Assembly (NCBI RefSeq): GCF_963966145.1 | Contig: NC_091051.1 | Span: 9,486,001-9,550,000, forward strand | Source: Tenebrio molitor | Taxonomy: Eukaryota > Arthropoda > Insecta > Coleoptera > Tenebrionidae | DNA: 64,000 nt | Reading direction: 5' to 3' | Shown here: positions 20,740-35,094 of the stretch, piece after piece | Layout: each line of letters opens with the position of its first letter | Numbering within the stretch: the first letter of the stretch is position 1 | Made by a program: the position numbers and the translations under genes | The notes under the pieces: generated by a model | Told to the model about the DNA's origin: nothing | Seen by the model: only the letters and a program-made list of their open reading frames with translations | The model's database searches: none

Positions 20740-23700
20740 TGGAAATTAAATTTTTATTAATAAATATGTATGTATATTAGTTCCAAATTGAACAAAAAAA
20801 TTGCGGTAATGTCACTACCTGAAAGCAAAAAAAAGAGCTTTTGATTATGTTTGTTTTTGTTGTTTAATCCAACGAAACGAATAAAATTTTTCAGACTTAA
20901 TATCTAGTTGTTTGTAAATGTTGTTACTTTATTGTTCTCTGTAAAATTGTTATTGACTGTCTGAAATCATGAAGCTGAAAGTATGAATATTTGCATTCAC
21001 CACGGAACATCTGTTATTTTAAACCTTTTTAGCCACCACGTTCATTCCTGCTAGGAAATTTGTAATTCAAATTACCAACACCGTTTATTTATGGTTATGA
21101 ATTCACATTTTGTAAAAAATGTGTTTGCGTTTATGATTTCAAAAGATGAATGCATCGCTATAATCATCTGAATTTTACAACGTCAATGCATAACTCTTCA
21201 CAATTATTGTATAAATAATTTAATATAAATGTTTCCTTAAAATCCCCTCCAGGTTTTAAAAACGTAACAACGTAAGGAAGAAGATTCATGTTGTATATTT
21301 TCTAGCGGAGAAAATTCCCTCTCGATCATAAATTTAACGTCATTAATCAAAGAACTAATAAAAAGTCAAACAAAATTATGATTTCTTTTATGTATTTAAT
21401 CACAGGGGCACGGCATAAGAAGTGTTTTCCCTTTCTGCGCTTTTCAAACATTTTGCTTTTTTACATTAAATTCTCGTAAACGCTAAAACAGCTTTGACGG
21501 ATAATCGATACAGTATATTAACAGCAATTTTTGAAGAACCCTTCAGATTTTATATTTAACGTTTTCTGAATAACTCAAACAGACAGTGAGGAACAACACT
21601 TCGGATTTCTCTTAACTGTCAGAAAAATCCTAAAAAGAGTTATCCTTTCCACTTTTTATATATTATTGAAGTCAAAAAATATTCTAAGTAATATACTTCA
21701 CAACATGAATTTTACACCTGAATTAAAAATGATTAATAGTTGGTTTCATTTTAATATTTTAGATGAGGGGTAAGTATTCACATTAAGCTTGTTTTCTGCC
21801 AGTGTAGAGCACACATGCAGAATAATTAACAAAAGCGTAACGAGCCTAAGAGTAAACTGTTTAAAATTCATTTCATACTCCACTAAAGCTACAAATATAC
21901 AAAACTGAGATCATGTTAACAATTTCATTAATAACCGAATTATTGATATTGATGAAAGCAACAGAGAAATAAATAATAAATCAACAACACACTATTTTTG
22001 GATTATAAATTTTTGTTTAAATTTGTACAACACTGTATAATGTTTTGCAACGTAACAAGTTCAATGCATCATTATTCATCCGTCAATCAGTAGATATCAA
22101 TTTTCCAATAGCACACAGTGTTGACAGTCGTGTGCATTAGCTGGTGAACTCTTTGATATGTTGTCAACGTTCGATGATACAATAAACAACGATTTTAATT
22201 GAAATCTAGTGTTTGCACTGTTTGCAGACGTTTCAATTATAAAGTTAACAATATACCCATATGAGTACTTGACTTACTTTAAACTCTACCATTCAACTAA
22301 TAAACACGTACCTATTAACTGATATAATAAATGTAATAGACTTTCTCAAGAGAGTTTAACCACACTCACGTTATAAAAAAATTAGAATTACACTACAAAT
22401 AAACTGGAGGTTTTTTCTAAAGTAGAGCTTACTGTTTTTATCACAGAACGAAGCTTTATGAAGAATTTAATAAACTAATAGGTACTTCTAAAATTGTACT
22501 GTAAAATTGTTCATTCAGTTTGTTCCCTTTGAACTTCCTACTTGAGATTTGAAACTTTAGTTATATGACTAAGTTCTTTAAGAAGCAACAAGAAACTATC
22601 ACTAAGTATGTAATGCAAAGTCCCTAGTAATTACCTAAGATGTAGTTTATAAGCTCATCAGCGTTATGACTTTCATATAGAGTATTAGAACTATGAACGC
22701 CTTAGCTCGAAATAATAAATTTTACATTACAGACATTAGGTGCAAAGATAACCTTACTTTGTTTCACATTCAAATATCTTTAATGTTTCAGTTTCATTGG
22801 CAGCAGTATAATTTACACGCACCACCTAGTGTGATGTACTAAAAGCTGTGCTTTAAATTATTAATGTTTTTGATTTAATATTCTGGTTGCAAATATAACA
22901 CTTCTCATAACTCTCGTGCTTCAGTTAATATATTACTGACTCAAAAAAGAATGTGTCAATTTTCAGATTTAAATAAAATTGACATTGTAATAAAAACAGA
23001 AGTTATAATTTTTCTTCTTTTAGCTAGTATGTCGTTATGTCAAAAATAAAAATATCCGTATGTATGTTGAGACAAATTCACTGAAGGAATATAAACTAAT
23101 ATATCCCTTCAAGAGGCGAATAATTTAAGACCTGTAGCGGTCACGGTACGTCTTTGCAAAATTAATTTGTTTCAAAATGTATTCGTAGGTAGAACACAAT
23201 CTATAACTAAGTAGAAGGTGCATATTAAGATACCTACTGCGAAATGTAACTAAAACAAAATTCTACTGACTGAATCAAAGCTATATCTGCATCAAATTGT
23301 GACAGATTTTCAAAGGAATTGTAAAAATTGTATTGTATCCTTAATCGCAAAAAACAATTCTTGTTTTAAAAAATTATTTTATTAAAAATGTATTCCATAA
23401 AAAAATACAAGAAAAGTACATTCTTAGAATAAATGAAAATTTTTTAATTATTAAAAATAAATATTCAGAGAATGTAAAATCAGTTATCTACGACTATAAA
23501 CATGGTATTTGCAGTGCGGTGTAATTATTTGTTTCTAGATTTTCCTACGCTCAAACAACATCAAACAAACCCAATTAAACTGCTACCACTTGACCTCTGA
23601 GGTATAAATGCCCAAGCTGATGTTGCTCAAAGCTTAATTAACAAAAAGTATAAATTGTGTCATAACGACCACAAAAACACTATTTCCTTAAAAACCTTTA

Positions 23701-24368
23701 CAGGAATTTATATTTTTTTACAAAATGCGTTAAAACATTACTAATCACTGAAAACGGATATTACTTCTATTAATGTCATCTTTAGGAACTTAGCTAGCAG
23801 TATTCAACAGTTTTTCTCTCTTTGATAACATTAAGAATCGCAATCTAGGTCTAGTTGTCTGACCTAAATATCGGGTGTCATTTAAATTTCTCCACAAACA
23901 ACGCAAAAGTGAGGTTACATTTCAACAACTGATCCGTGATCTGGAATCTGTGGTGCGTTCACAATCGACTCTTCAATGCCTACTTTGAGAAGAAATTTAA
24001 ATGAACACTCGATATATTGCACTTGATCGAATATTTTTCAAACTAAAATGATCTTTTCTTGTAGAATGTGTCGGTTAACCTTTGTTCAATAAAATTAAGT
24101 AGGTGTATCCTTTCAAAAGATTTTGTAAACATTCATAAGATGAAAAACTTTTCTTATAAACGCATTTTAATCATATTCCGTCAATATGTCGAGTGTATAA
24201 ATAAAATACTCGGTATGCTATTAATATTAGTGTTATTATTTCAGCAGATTTCCTGCAATATATTTACGTCAGTTGGCAGCCTGCCTATCAGCATTAAACT
24301 AAGTCGACAAATAAATTTTAACAAAAGTTGCTCTGTAAAGTTATTAGTCTTAACCCAATGGTTACAGA
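20740..24368. other. Gene-poor AT-rich DNA
   Basis: Upstream of the last visible exon of the membrane-protein gene, so it may contain its first exon or promoter. I could not place either. Confidence 0.4.
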
Positions 24369-24370
24369 TA

Positions 24371-24974
24371 TTGGGTGATTCAAAATGGTTATGGATAAGT
24401 ATGGCAACTACGTACGAAAATGTATGTGGCAACTGTGTGGGTAGGGTAGAGTTGACATTTGTATGACATTTCATAAGCGTGCATTTGATTTTTTTTATTC
24501 CATTGCACGTTGACTTGACAATTTTCAAAATTACGCGACTATGACATGTCAAAGAAATGTCAACTCTATCCTATAGTCCAATTTTTACCCTTTTGAGGTG
24601 ACGTCACGATTTCCTTCCTCGCTTGCTCTTTATTGAAACGACAGAAACAGAAAAAAAAACAAAAAAAAGGCACGTTTATTTATTGATGGTCACTTTGAGG
24701 TTATTTTATGCTTCTGTAAATTTGACAATTTTTAATTTCTTTCACTTATTACATTGATTACAAACATAATCTTTCGAAGCAATTGTCAACAAATTTGACA
24801 CATTTATAGTTATTTATGATCAATTCAAATTTGTTTCTGATCCTAGCTCAAACATACGTACTAGATAATGACGTCACCTCAAAAGGGTAAAAATTGGACT
24901 ATACCCACACATTTGCCACATACATTTTCTTACATAGTTGCCATACTTATCCACAATCATTTTGAATCACCCAA
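24371..24974. mobile_element. MITE family N, copy 2, interrupted by another MITE
   Basis: Ends TTGGGTGATTCAAAATGG and its complement, flanked by TA at 24369 and 24975. Carries GGCAACTACGTACGAAAATG-type internal repeats and GTCAACTCTATCC. The central 24574-24901 is a nested element. Confidence 0.85.
24574..24901. mobile_element. Nested MITE with 33-bp inverted repeats
   Basis: Ends TAGTCCAATTTTTACCCTTT...GGTGACGTCA and the complement, flanked by TA (24572, 24902). Removing it with one TA restores CTATCCTACCCACA, as in other family-N copies. Confidence 0.9.
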
Positions 24975-25375
24975 TATGATCCATATTAATATCTTACTCT
25001 TTACAAAATACTTTGTATTACAGTTATTAAATAGCTATTTCTTGCTATTTAATAAGTAAGATAAAACATTTTCCTCAACAAATGATAAAAGATTAAAACC
25101 TTAAATGTTGCAAAAAAGGTTAACAAACCTTTAGCGAAAGGGAAATAAATCATTTGGATTTCTTATTTTGTTTTTATTGATACCAGTTCTAATTACAATT
25201 AAAATTTCTTTGATTATTTAAAATGTTTTGAATTTTGTGTTTCTAAACTTGAATTTTTTTCAAGTATTTTGTTATCTAAAATTCGTGTATCCGAAAATAT
25301 GTGAACACTTAAGATAATTAGTCGTATATGACTTAATTATGATTTAATTAATTTAATATTATTAAGTAACTCCTA

Positions 25376-25604
25376 CGGGGTCATTATAAATGATTGTCTC
25401 ATAGCAGTAGGCGTTGGTGATCTAGTTGAATGTGCCGCAAGCTTTATAACATGAGTAAGACTAGCATCGCCGATAGGTAGCACTGCTGGCGGTTGTGTAA
25501 ATTTGTCTACTAGTTGTCTAACGTTGCGAAGCTAGTGGCACATCCCAAATTTGTGTGGGTTTTCAATGCCAACTGCGATGGGACAATCATTTATAATGAC
25601 CCTG
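25376..25604. mobile_element. MITE with GGGTCATTATAAATGATTGTC ends
   Basis: Both ends carry GGTCATTATAAATGATTGTC in inverted orientation, flanked by TA. GC-richer interior than its surroundings. Confidence 0.85.
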
Positions 25605-25609
25605 TATAA

Positions 25610-27700
25610 GAAAAGAATGAATTGTAAACATTACAAAGTAGGTATGAATAAATTCAAATTAACTGTAAAAAAATTAATTAAATGTAATATTCTAAATATA
25701 ATGCAGGTACTTTCGTATTAATTGTGATATGTTCAAATTTCATTTCCTTTCCAATTTATCAAGCAATCAATATCAAACCCAGAACTCATTAATTATCATC
25801 AAGAAACGCAGGAGGCAGAAAATTATTTTCTTCGGCCATCATTCACTTTCCTTTTAACTCAAATAGTTCTCCATATTTGCCCCGAAGAAATTTTTCACTG
25901 TTTGAGTTTGGATTTTATGTTCGCATAAATTATTCCAACCCTTGTGTCCGTAATAATGTTGAATTATGAACTGGGGCAATTTTTTCTCAGGTAAAGTATT
26001 GACATAAATCAAGAACATAACTTATGAATTTCCGACTCCCGAGTGAACCCTGGGACCAAAACCATTGTAAAACCGACGTGAAAGAAACTCCGTAGTTCGG
26101 GTAAGTTCCCACAGGCATCGTTTTGCCAATACCTTTCCTAAATTATTCTCTCCATATCTTTTTCATCCCTCTCTCTCTCTCTTTCTCTCTTTTCTAAATG
26201 GGTAATAATTTTAAATATCGCCTTTATAGTAGGAATTAAATCTTTATGCGCTCTGTCATTATCTCAAATTTAATTTTAATTGTTGGAAAAATCGGGTCCT
26301 CGGACTTACTTTCTCATTAAACTTTCCCTTGTGCTAGAGGGTTTTAAACTTGTTAAAATGTACCATTAAATTAATTTTCATTTTACCGCAGTCATTTGAT
26401 GCTTGGTTAAATTAAATCTGAATTTATTAAAACAATGGCTGAATAGGAAGAAGATGAAAAGTTTAATTTCATAAACCACCTCTGTACTACATTTTTGATA
26501 ATATTTTTCACCAAATGCTTATAAAACGATTAAACCGAAAAAATCACATATGTACTTCAATTCACTTCACCAAAAATCAATAATAATTAATAAATGTCTC
26601 TTCATTTTTGCTGTACCTACGTTTCGTACGTCCTTTCTTGTCTGCTTCTAGTAGTAAATTTACTTCAGTAAGAAACGACAACCTAAAACCGCTACAGACG
26701 TTTTGAAATTTTAATTTTAATTTTTTTCCAGTGTGCTTATATTATGTTTCAATTAAACAACGAACGTTGCAGTCACGCAAAAATGTAGCTTAATTAAAAA
26801 TCGTGCATTGGCTGAAATTTTTATTTTGTTTATCTACACAAAAGCCAGACATGCTTCAAATTTAATTTGATAATTTTATAATCAACGATGCCAAACAAAA
26901 TTATAAATCAACACAACTTTAAAATATACTCTTTTAGTAAAAACTGTAATCCTGTTGTATTTTAATTTTTCATATCATATCAAATATAACACTTACATAA
27001 TCTTTACTGGAAGAGAAAAGAATGAGTTCTAACTTTTCTTAAATTGTTTAAATACATTCAGCATAAGTAAATAAAGTTATAATTAGTTATTATATTATAT
27101 AACACATTAAAACTATCAATGTGGTTTGTGATATTTACGGAAACGTTGTTAAAATGGTGGATGCGCCGGGCTAACCTTCAACCAATAAATTTTTAATTAT
27201 TGTGTTATTGAATAATATTAGATAAAATATCAATTATGTATTCTTTCCTACTAAGTTTAAAAGTAATATATAAATTTTCTAACAGGTGGAACAACTTGAT
27301 CCTCTTTCTGGAAAATTATGTTGAAAAAATTACGGTCGTCTTTATATAATCCACCTATAAACGTCCAATTTTATGAGATCCATATATCACAAAAATTTGC
27401 TCCGTTTCTGACAGCGAAAACATTTGGAAGCTTTAAGATAATGACCTCAATATTTTTATCTGCATGTTTTACAATGTGGCCACATGATGCGTACACCGAA
27501 CCTTGTTAATTGTTTCTACATAATTAATAGTCCTCCACGCATAAAAGCTCGAATTTACATGAGCGGTGAAACTGTGATGCAATTTTTTGCTAACCTCAAA
27601 TTAAACTTTAAAATCAATTCAGCTTTCACTCATTATTTCTTAACGAAAACTGAAGGTTCTTGGTGAATATTAGTTAAATAGATGTAAAAAAGTGTTGGTT
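25610..27700. other. Gene-poor AT-rich DNA
   Basis: A CT-rich run (TCTCTCTCTCTTTCTC) lies near 26170. No supportable gene. Confidence 0.4.
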
Positions 27701-27704
27701 AATA

Positions 27705-28118
27705 CAGGGTATTTCACGAGTGATAATACTGATAAGTGATAATGAGCCCGACGGAATTGAAAATGCAACCCACAACACATTTCCAAAGTTAATGTGGACA
27801 TTGGTTTTTTGATTTAAAAAACATAAAACATGGTCTATATCTGCATAAACGGCAGAAGCATTTTCGTCACATTCGCCATAAATCAGGATCATGTTTCTTT
27901 TCTCATCGTTCCAATACATTTTAATCGTCGTATTTTAACTTTTTCGTAAATGTCAGTTGTGACAAATAAAATTATTGGAAGCAAAGCCATTATGGATTTA
28001 TAATTTCATTTTAAAACAATACGATATTTAAAATAGCCACATTAACTTTGGAAATGTACTGTGGGTTGCATTTTCAATTCCGTCGGGCTCATTATCAGTT
28101 ATCTTTTGAAATACCCTG
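27705..28118. mobile_element. DUF4817-family inverted-repeat element, copy 1
   Basis: Ends CAGGGTATTTCACGAG and complement. Then AATGAGCCCGACGGAATTGA and TGCAACCCACA occur in both arms. The minus strand near 27919-27840 encodes NDEKRNMILIYGECDENASA, a DUF4817-like remnant, so this is a deletion derivative of a coding transposon. Confidence 0.75.
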
Positions 28119-29445
28119 TGTAGTTTATAAATAAATTTCTCAATATGTTATTGAAAAATTATTATGGAACTAACGGTCTAATAAAATAATGTTAACTTTT
28201 TTCACTTACGGAATATTATGGTTATGCCATTATCACGATTTTTGTAAATGTAATATTCTGTGTTTTTTTACTGTGATATTAATCAAAAACGTTTTAGTGC
28301 TTTGACGTGGAGGAGTATTTTTTAACATTAAAAAATATCTACGACTGAAAACATTTTATAGTATAATAAAACAGCTTGAGAGTAAAATCGATGTTTTAAT
28401 GCCAGTCGATACTTCACAGATCGATGTGATTTTATTCATAAAAGCATCTATCATTACGTGCAGTGACTTAGCAAAAATAAACAGTAAAAATAGAATGAAC
28501 CTGAAATTCCTAAAAATAAATGTTGGACTTTTAAACAAATCCAGTGTAAACTATAAAATGAATTTGTTTTTACAAGGTTGCCCATAAAATGTTATTATTA
28601 GATTAGCCACCTATAATAATTCCCTCAAAACTGCATTTTCTGTAAGTAATGAACAATTGGGACTGAGACACGTGTCACTGGCAATAAATGACGATGGATA
28701 TAATCGGACATTAATTCGAATTGATGTGCTATTGGATAGCAAACAGACACTCATAAACAGCAAACCCCACGATGAATAATTAAATGATTATGGTGGACAA
28801 GCCTGGTCGATCGGTCTCATAAATCTAGATGGTCCCAGTAAAAGCAGAATTTTATTATTAATAAAACACCAGCAATAAGACTGAGCTGTGATGTCTGTTT
28901 GAAAGATAATTCTAAATATCGCAGTTTCTTTTTAATAAAAGCAAATAAAATCGATCGTTAAAAAAAATCTACATTAGAATGCGTCAGTAGGAGATCTCGA
29001 GTTGTCATGGTAACGACGTTTGAAGCGTCATGATGTGGAACATGATGAAATCGGCGCCGTGGTTACCGTCAAGGCTAGAACGTAACACAAAGCTATTAAT
29101 TGTGAGCTTTACATCGGGATTGAAAGGTTTAAGAGCGCATTGTGCGAAATTTGATCTACTAAATTATTTCATAACTTCACATCATAATTCATGTTAAAAT
29201 TTGGATAACAAATGGTTGCGCATAGTTCTGATAGTCTAAACAAAAATAAACTTCGTAACGAATTTATTTCCAATACAGGATGTGACGCTTTTTAATGAGC
29301 GAAATTTTGGCACATAAAATGGGTATGTACTTGAAAACAAAAGGAGAATCGATTGTGTAAATATACATGGCTTGGAAAACATTGTTCATTTTTATCTGAT
29401 ACCACAACATACACACAAAGAAAAAACCATTAAATGGTCTCTGTA

Positions 29446-29492
29446 AACCCCACGATACACTTACACTTACACAGTGTATCGTGTGTAAACCC
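29446..29492. repeat. Small hairpin
   Basis: CACGATACACT and AGTGTATCGTG around an ACACTTAC-like spacer, with flanking GTAAAC/GTTTAC also partly complementary. Confidence 0.6.
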
Positions 29493-29499
29493 AAATGTA

Positions 29500-30730
29500 T
29501 TAATCATCTTAATGGTCATTCTAACAATAATGCTTTTAGCTTACGCGTTCTTAAGCTAAAGCAAAACAGAAGGAATTCGGAATAAATTTCTTCGGCGGGT
29601 GCTTTTGAGAGGTATCGTAATTTTTCTTGAAGTATTGCTGAATCAATCAATAATAATTTAAGAAAATAGAATTTTGGTTGTAGTAATAAAATAATCAAGG
29701 CAGTAATCGTAATAGTATCTTCCTGTAAAATTACCAAACTTTGCTAACAAATAATCGTAATTTTGAAATCGATGATAATGTTGTTTTTACTTTGTCCTCT
29801 TGTTGATCTAAAATCACTGCGGAAACTTTTTTTGTTATTCAACTTTATTCGCTTCTGGAAGACGATAACATAAGACGAAAATCCTCGAAAACTCAATCAC
29901 CTCATTGCTCTTCAGTGCTATGCAAGATAATATAAGAGGCTCATAAAAAAAAACTTTGTAACGAAGAATAACAAAATACCATGGAAACAATTGTTATTAA
30001 GTTGAAATATTATGTTAAACTAGTACTTAAGATATGTTTAAATTAACATTTTTCTATCAAGAAATGATTTTTTTTTTAATACAAATAGAATATTTTACTA
30101 ATTTGTCTAGTCCCTTTGACTGGTCTCTTCCACATTTTATTAGAAAACTTTACCAATATAATTTTAAAGTAATATAAACAACATTGTTAAAGATTTTTAC
30201 AATGTTGTAAAATGCTCTGCCGAAAATATAAAATTTAGGTGTGCACACTAACTGTAGATACGGAAGTTCATGTGTAGCGTTGCTAACGTATCGATGATGG
30301 CAATGTATAAATATTTTTCTATCGGTTCCTGTATTCTGGTAAGAGAAAAAGCTATGTTAGTTTTACACAGAGACTGTTAGAAAAGTCGTAATGACATATT
30401 AATCAAAATGAAACGTGCGAGATTCTTAATTTTCTTTATCTTACACGTGGTTTTCGAGCTACCTTGGACCTTTGTTTTCGGTGACAGAAGTCAAATTTTA
30501 ATCACAAGTGAGATAAAGTACTCACTAGTGAGTAAATTTGACAGCTGCCATTTAACTTGACATAAAGTTGACTAAATTTGACAGATGTCATTTACTTGAA
30601 TGAAACTTCATTTCTTAGATTTTTTGCAATAGTTGCACCTGTAAGATAAAACGTCAAAATTCTCACTCTTGTATAATGATGCATTTCTATCACTTATAAT
30701 ATAATCTATTATTTTTTATTTAAAAATGTA
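29500..30730. other. Gene-poor AT-rich DNA
   Basis: No supportable gene, RNA or repeat. Confidence 0.35.
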
Positions 30731-30736
30731 CTTATA

Positions 30737-31198
30737 CAAGGTATTTCACGAGTGATAATGAGCCCGGCGGAATTGAAAATACAACCCACAAAACATTTCC
30801 AAAGTTAACGTGATTATTTCAAATATCGCATTGTTTTAAAATGAAACTATGAATCCAAATCCCTGATAGCTTAGCTTCCAATAATTTTATTTGTCACAAC
30901 TGACATTTACGGAAACGTCAAAATACGACGATTAAAATGAACCTAAATTCGAACGATGAGAAAACAGACATGATCCTGATTTATGGCGAATGTAATAAAA
31001 ATGCTTCTGCCGTTGCGCGTTTATGCAGCCAATACAGATTTTCCCAAAAACTCTTCGTTTCATTTAACCAAGCGAATGACGTTTATGTTTTATGTTTTTA
31101 AAATCAAAAACAAATAAGTATTCACGTTAACTTTGGAAATGTATTGTGGGTTGCATTTTCAATTCCGTCGGGCTCATTATCACTCGTGAAATACTCTG
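30737..31198. mobile_element. DUF4817-family inverted-repeat element, copy 2
   Basis: Ends CAAGGTATTTCACGAG and complement with TA flanks, 462 bp. An ATG at 30937 starts MNLNSNDEKTDMILIYGECN followed by KNASAVARLCSQYRF, the N-terminal helix-turn-helix of the parent transposase; it is truncated soon after. Confidence 0.8.
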
Positions 31199-31336
31199 TA
31201 TAGATTTATGTATTAATGTACGATCAATAGACTTTCTCAATAAGTACAAATTATTTTTACCCTGTTCTCTGATTAACGTCAAATTGTAAAATCTTGAAGC
31301 TATGTTATATTTACAATGACAGTATTTATTTTGTAT

Positions 31337-31358
31337 AGTAGTAGTAGTAGTAGTAAAC
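31337..31358. repeat. Trinucleotide microsatellite (TAG)n
   Basis: About seven TAG units just right of the preceding element. Confidence 0.7.
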
Positions 31359-31359
31359 A

Positions 31360-34300
31360 CCTTGAAAATCTTTTTACTCTTATTTTTTTTAAACCAATTT
31401 GTTTACCTATCAATGGGATCAATTAAAACAAAAAACTTGTGGAAGGAAAAACAGGAACAAAAAACCGCAATTAACGTAACCACTCCATGATCATTTTTCT
31501 TATTTTTTTTCTACTCCCATTTAATAATAAATTCATTACATATGCCAGCATAACTAATGCTATTCATTACCCACTTCGGTGAGTAACGACTCGTTACTCC
31601 ACAGTTATGTTATGAGTTATGACCAATCGCAAAAACGAATGTTCATCTTGGGAAACGTTTCATATTGTACCATGGCTGTTACTCAATCGGATAATTTGTT
31701 CTCGTGGGTAATACACATTATTATACGCTACTTTAATAGCATAAATCTATACCTTGACGAATAAGTAGACGAAGTTATAAGAAATTTTGGGAACGTTACA
31801 TCAAAGACTGCTTTGTAAGTATTGTTGAAGTAGTTTAATCGATACTTGTCAAAAGCAGATGAAGATTATCGAGAGTTAAACTAATACATAGTTGTAGAGT
31901 CTCACACCTATTTAGCAAGGAATCATTTTGAAAGCAATGCAACATAATTCAAATTCTTTTCTTAACAACCGAATCCTGAAGTTAGTGTTACACTACGTGT
32001 TTTGCGTTTGCATTCTTTGAAAAGTACACAAAAAAAAAAGAAGTTTGCGATTGCAACACCATACTAATAATAATAATCATTGCCATCAATATTTTTATTG
32101 ATTTATTACTAAAAACATCAGAAACGTAATGTTCTAACGTCACATGAGCACCTACAGAAGCCAATTTCGTGAAAACTCTTGATTAACCTCAGTTGTTTCC
32201 TGAGTTTTCTTCATTTGAATGAATATTCTTAGCCCACTGGCAATAAAATAATTTTGGGTTCGATTAATTTGTTCTTCCGGTGTGGAAAAACATATTAAAC
32301 TGCGTTAGTTAGTATTAAATATAAATTTATCGAGTCTAGTCAAGCTATCTTTACAGGAAATTAATTAATTTGTTGTTAGAGCTCAACCAAAAAAAAACGC
32401 CCACATTTTGGTCAGCATTTACCAAAATAAAGATAAATAAAACTATTTACAACTTCCTTTGGTAATTTAAAGTCACCATAATTTAAACGTATCTGTTTTA
32501 CTTTTAATTGGGTACGTATGCTACTGGCATCATTCCAAAATCTTAATTTAAAAGGTGGAATATTGTAGCAACCATAGAAAAATTTTTAAATATGAGTCAA
32601 CCTATAAAATCTTTTAACATTAAACAGACGACTGTTGACAAGTGTTGAGAAAATAATTATTTGTTTTTGGAAGCATAACATACACATCTGGATCCGTAAA
32701 TAGTGTCCGACGGCAGACTACAATTTGAGAGCTTTAGTTCAGGATTTCGAAACATATACTCTGAATGAGTTGAAACCAAATGGAGCTTAAATTTGTTGCA
32801 AAATGTGTTAACGTTCAGTTGAAATCTTGTTTTTAAGCGTTTGTTAACATGACAGTTAAACTTAACAAAAGTCCAATGAAATTAAACTGGTTACTCAGTT
32901 CTGCCTCAACATCATTAAAATATTAGTTTTTCTGTTTAATTCATCTATCCAGTTTGATTATATTATTTTTATCTATTGCAGACAATCGATAAAATGCGAT
33001 AATGGATAAATAGTAGGGATCTCAAACCGAAGTGGCTATCTATATTAATTTGATGAATAGGTCGACGAGCTTCGAGACGAAGTGAGACGAAAGCTCTAAA
33101 AGGCTCAATCGAGTCGTAACCAACAGCAACAAACTACTTACCTATCATATTAAAAACATGAAAAACAACATAAACGAAACTTTCGGATGCGTTCATATCA
33201 CAAGCTCCATAAAAAATTCGAAAACACCAACTTTCAAAAAGTCAATCTGTCTCTACCCGGACGTGAATTATAACAGAGCACCGAATATACTTCACAAACG
33301 TCGAAAAATTCACCGTTCTTGAACACATTTCTATCAAACTGGCAAGTGCTATTTTTAGTATTTGTAAATGAAAGCTTGGGCGAGACGTAAATCACTAAAA
33401 TAATTTTCTCACCGTCGGACTCAGTAAACATCACATTTTTGAAATTCCTAATATTATATTATTTAAAAAAATAATAAATTTCTTAATCGTTAACAATTAC
33501 ATTGTGCGAAATTTCGTTTGTTACGGTTTGTTTGGTTTTTGTCGGTTCACGTCGTTAATTCGGATGGTACACTTATTTTTATTGTCCAATTGTTGCTTTT
33601 TAGAAAGATTTTTCAAAAGCATGTTCATTTATTTCGACATGACAGTCACTACTGAGAGGCAGAGGCGTCACGGCGCAGGCGTCTGTAATCGAACGACGGC
33701 AAATATTAAACGCACCTACATTCTACAACTGTGATAAAGCAACAAGCTTCTACCGACTAGGATTACTCGGTCCTCCCATCCTGCCAAGGCAAAACTGGAA
33801 TGAACCACATTTCGTAAACAATTCTCGAGGATATCTGCATGCCAACCACCAAAGGAATCCACACCCGAACTAAACTGGAATGTCCTATTTTCCCAAGCCC
33901 CGTGCATTAAACCTATTCTTCAATGTACATGTTAATAGACAAGGTAAAATAATCTAGACGCTTTTCATGTTTTGATTGCGATTTTTGCTTGTACTAAGCA
34001 GATAAAAATTCATAAATATTGAAATAATCAAAACCCAAAAATATAACATATTTAGAGGTGCAAGACTGGTGGCAGTCACACAAAATTAATACATACTTTG
34101 ACAAATCTCTCTCGACAGCGACAGAGATAATCGCAGCTTTTTAAGGTGGGGAGATTAAGCCCGGGTTTAAATGTAAATTATTCAGAATTGCTCTTGTTCA
34201 AACATCTGCTACTTTACATACAAAAAAAAAGTTTCGTATGTTTTTTCTCAATCAAAATAGGACATTTCATTTCTCAAAACACAACTGTTTAGACATATTC

Positions 34301-34768
34301 TTCAAAAAATATAAATATTAAAGGATAAGTTTAGTTAAACTATCTGTTTTTACATTTTAATAAGAGTTCTACCTTTCAATCTTATGTTCAGGCAAAATAT
34401 AAGAATATGAAAATAATATTAGTTTAATAAATATGTATTAATTTTAGACAATCTGTGTTGCGTGGCGAAAAAACAAAATTTAAAGCTATAATTTCTGTTC
34501 TTATTTTCGCGTTGAAGATCTTTCTGAAGAACTGTTTACAACTGGTACACAAAGAATTAATATTTCAGTTGCTGAAATATTAATTGAAGCATGAATCGTC
34601 ATTTGAGACATTATTATTTTTTTCCAAATGCTAATTATTTGCAAATATTTGAATAAAATTTCATTCAACTATATTTTCTCCAGGTGAAACAATTTTTGTC
34701 AGTAAGTCTAATTTAACCAGGAATAAAATATGGTACCTATGAAACATCCATTGATTAATTCGTTGATA
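31360..34768. other. Gene-poor AT-rich DNA
   Basis: A weak GA-rich palindrome at 33061-33096 (GAGCTT..GA..GAA..GA..AAGCTC) may be a decayed GA hairpin. No supportable gene. Confidence 0.35.
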
Positions 34769-34770
34769 TA

Positions 34771-35090
34771 CAGCTGTCCTCGAAATGCATGTCAAAAAAA
34801 AAGTCGGTAGTTGGTGACGATAAATAGAAGTTAAATATGTACATATTTTTTTCTAGTAAAAGTCATTTTGTTTTTGAGATATAAAGCATTGAAAATTTGC
34901 TTGAAATTTTCAGTATCTTTTTTCTTTTTTCTCAATACTTCAACTCAGTAGCGTACTGGAAATTTGAAGCAAATTTTTAATGTTTTATACCTCAAAAACG
35001 AAAAGACTTTTACTAGAAAAAAATTATCTTTAACTTCTATTCATCGTCACCAACTACTGATTTTTTGGACATGCATTTCGAGGACACCTG
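34771..35090. mobile_element. 320-bp inverted-repeat element
   Basis: CAGCTGTCCTCGAAATGCAT at the left and complement at the right, with similarity continuing about 130 bp inward (TAGTTGGTGACGAT, TCTAGTAAAAGTC, ATATAAAGCATT). TA flanks. Confidence 0.85.
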
Positions 35091-35094
35091 TATT

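Noticed and set aside
24068..24552. Overlapping ORFs of 132 and 103 codons
   Set aside because: They run through the ends of a MITE and have no conserved features.
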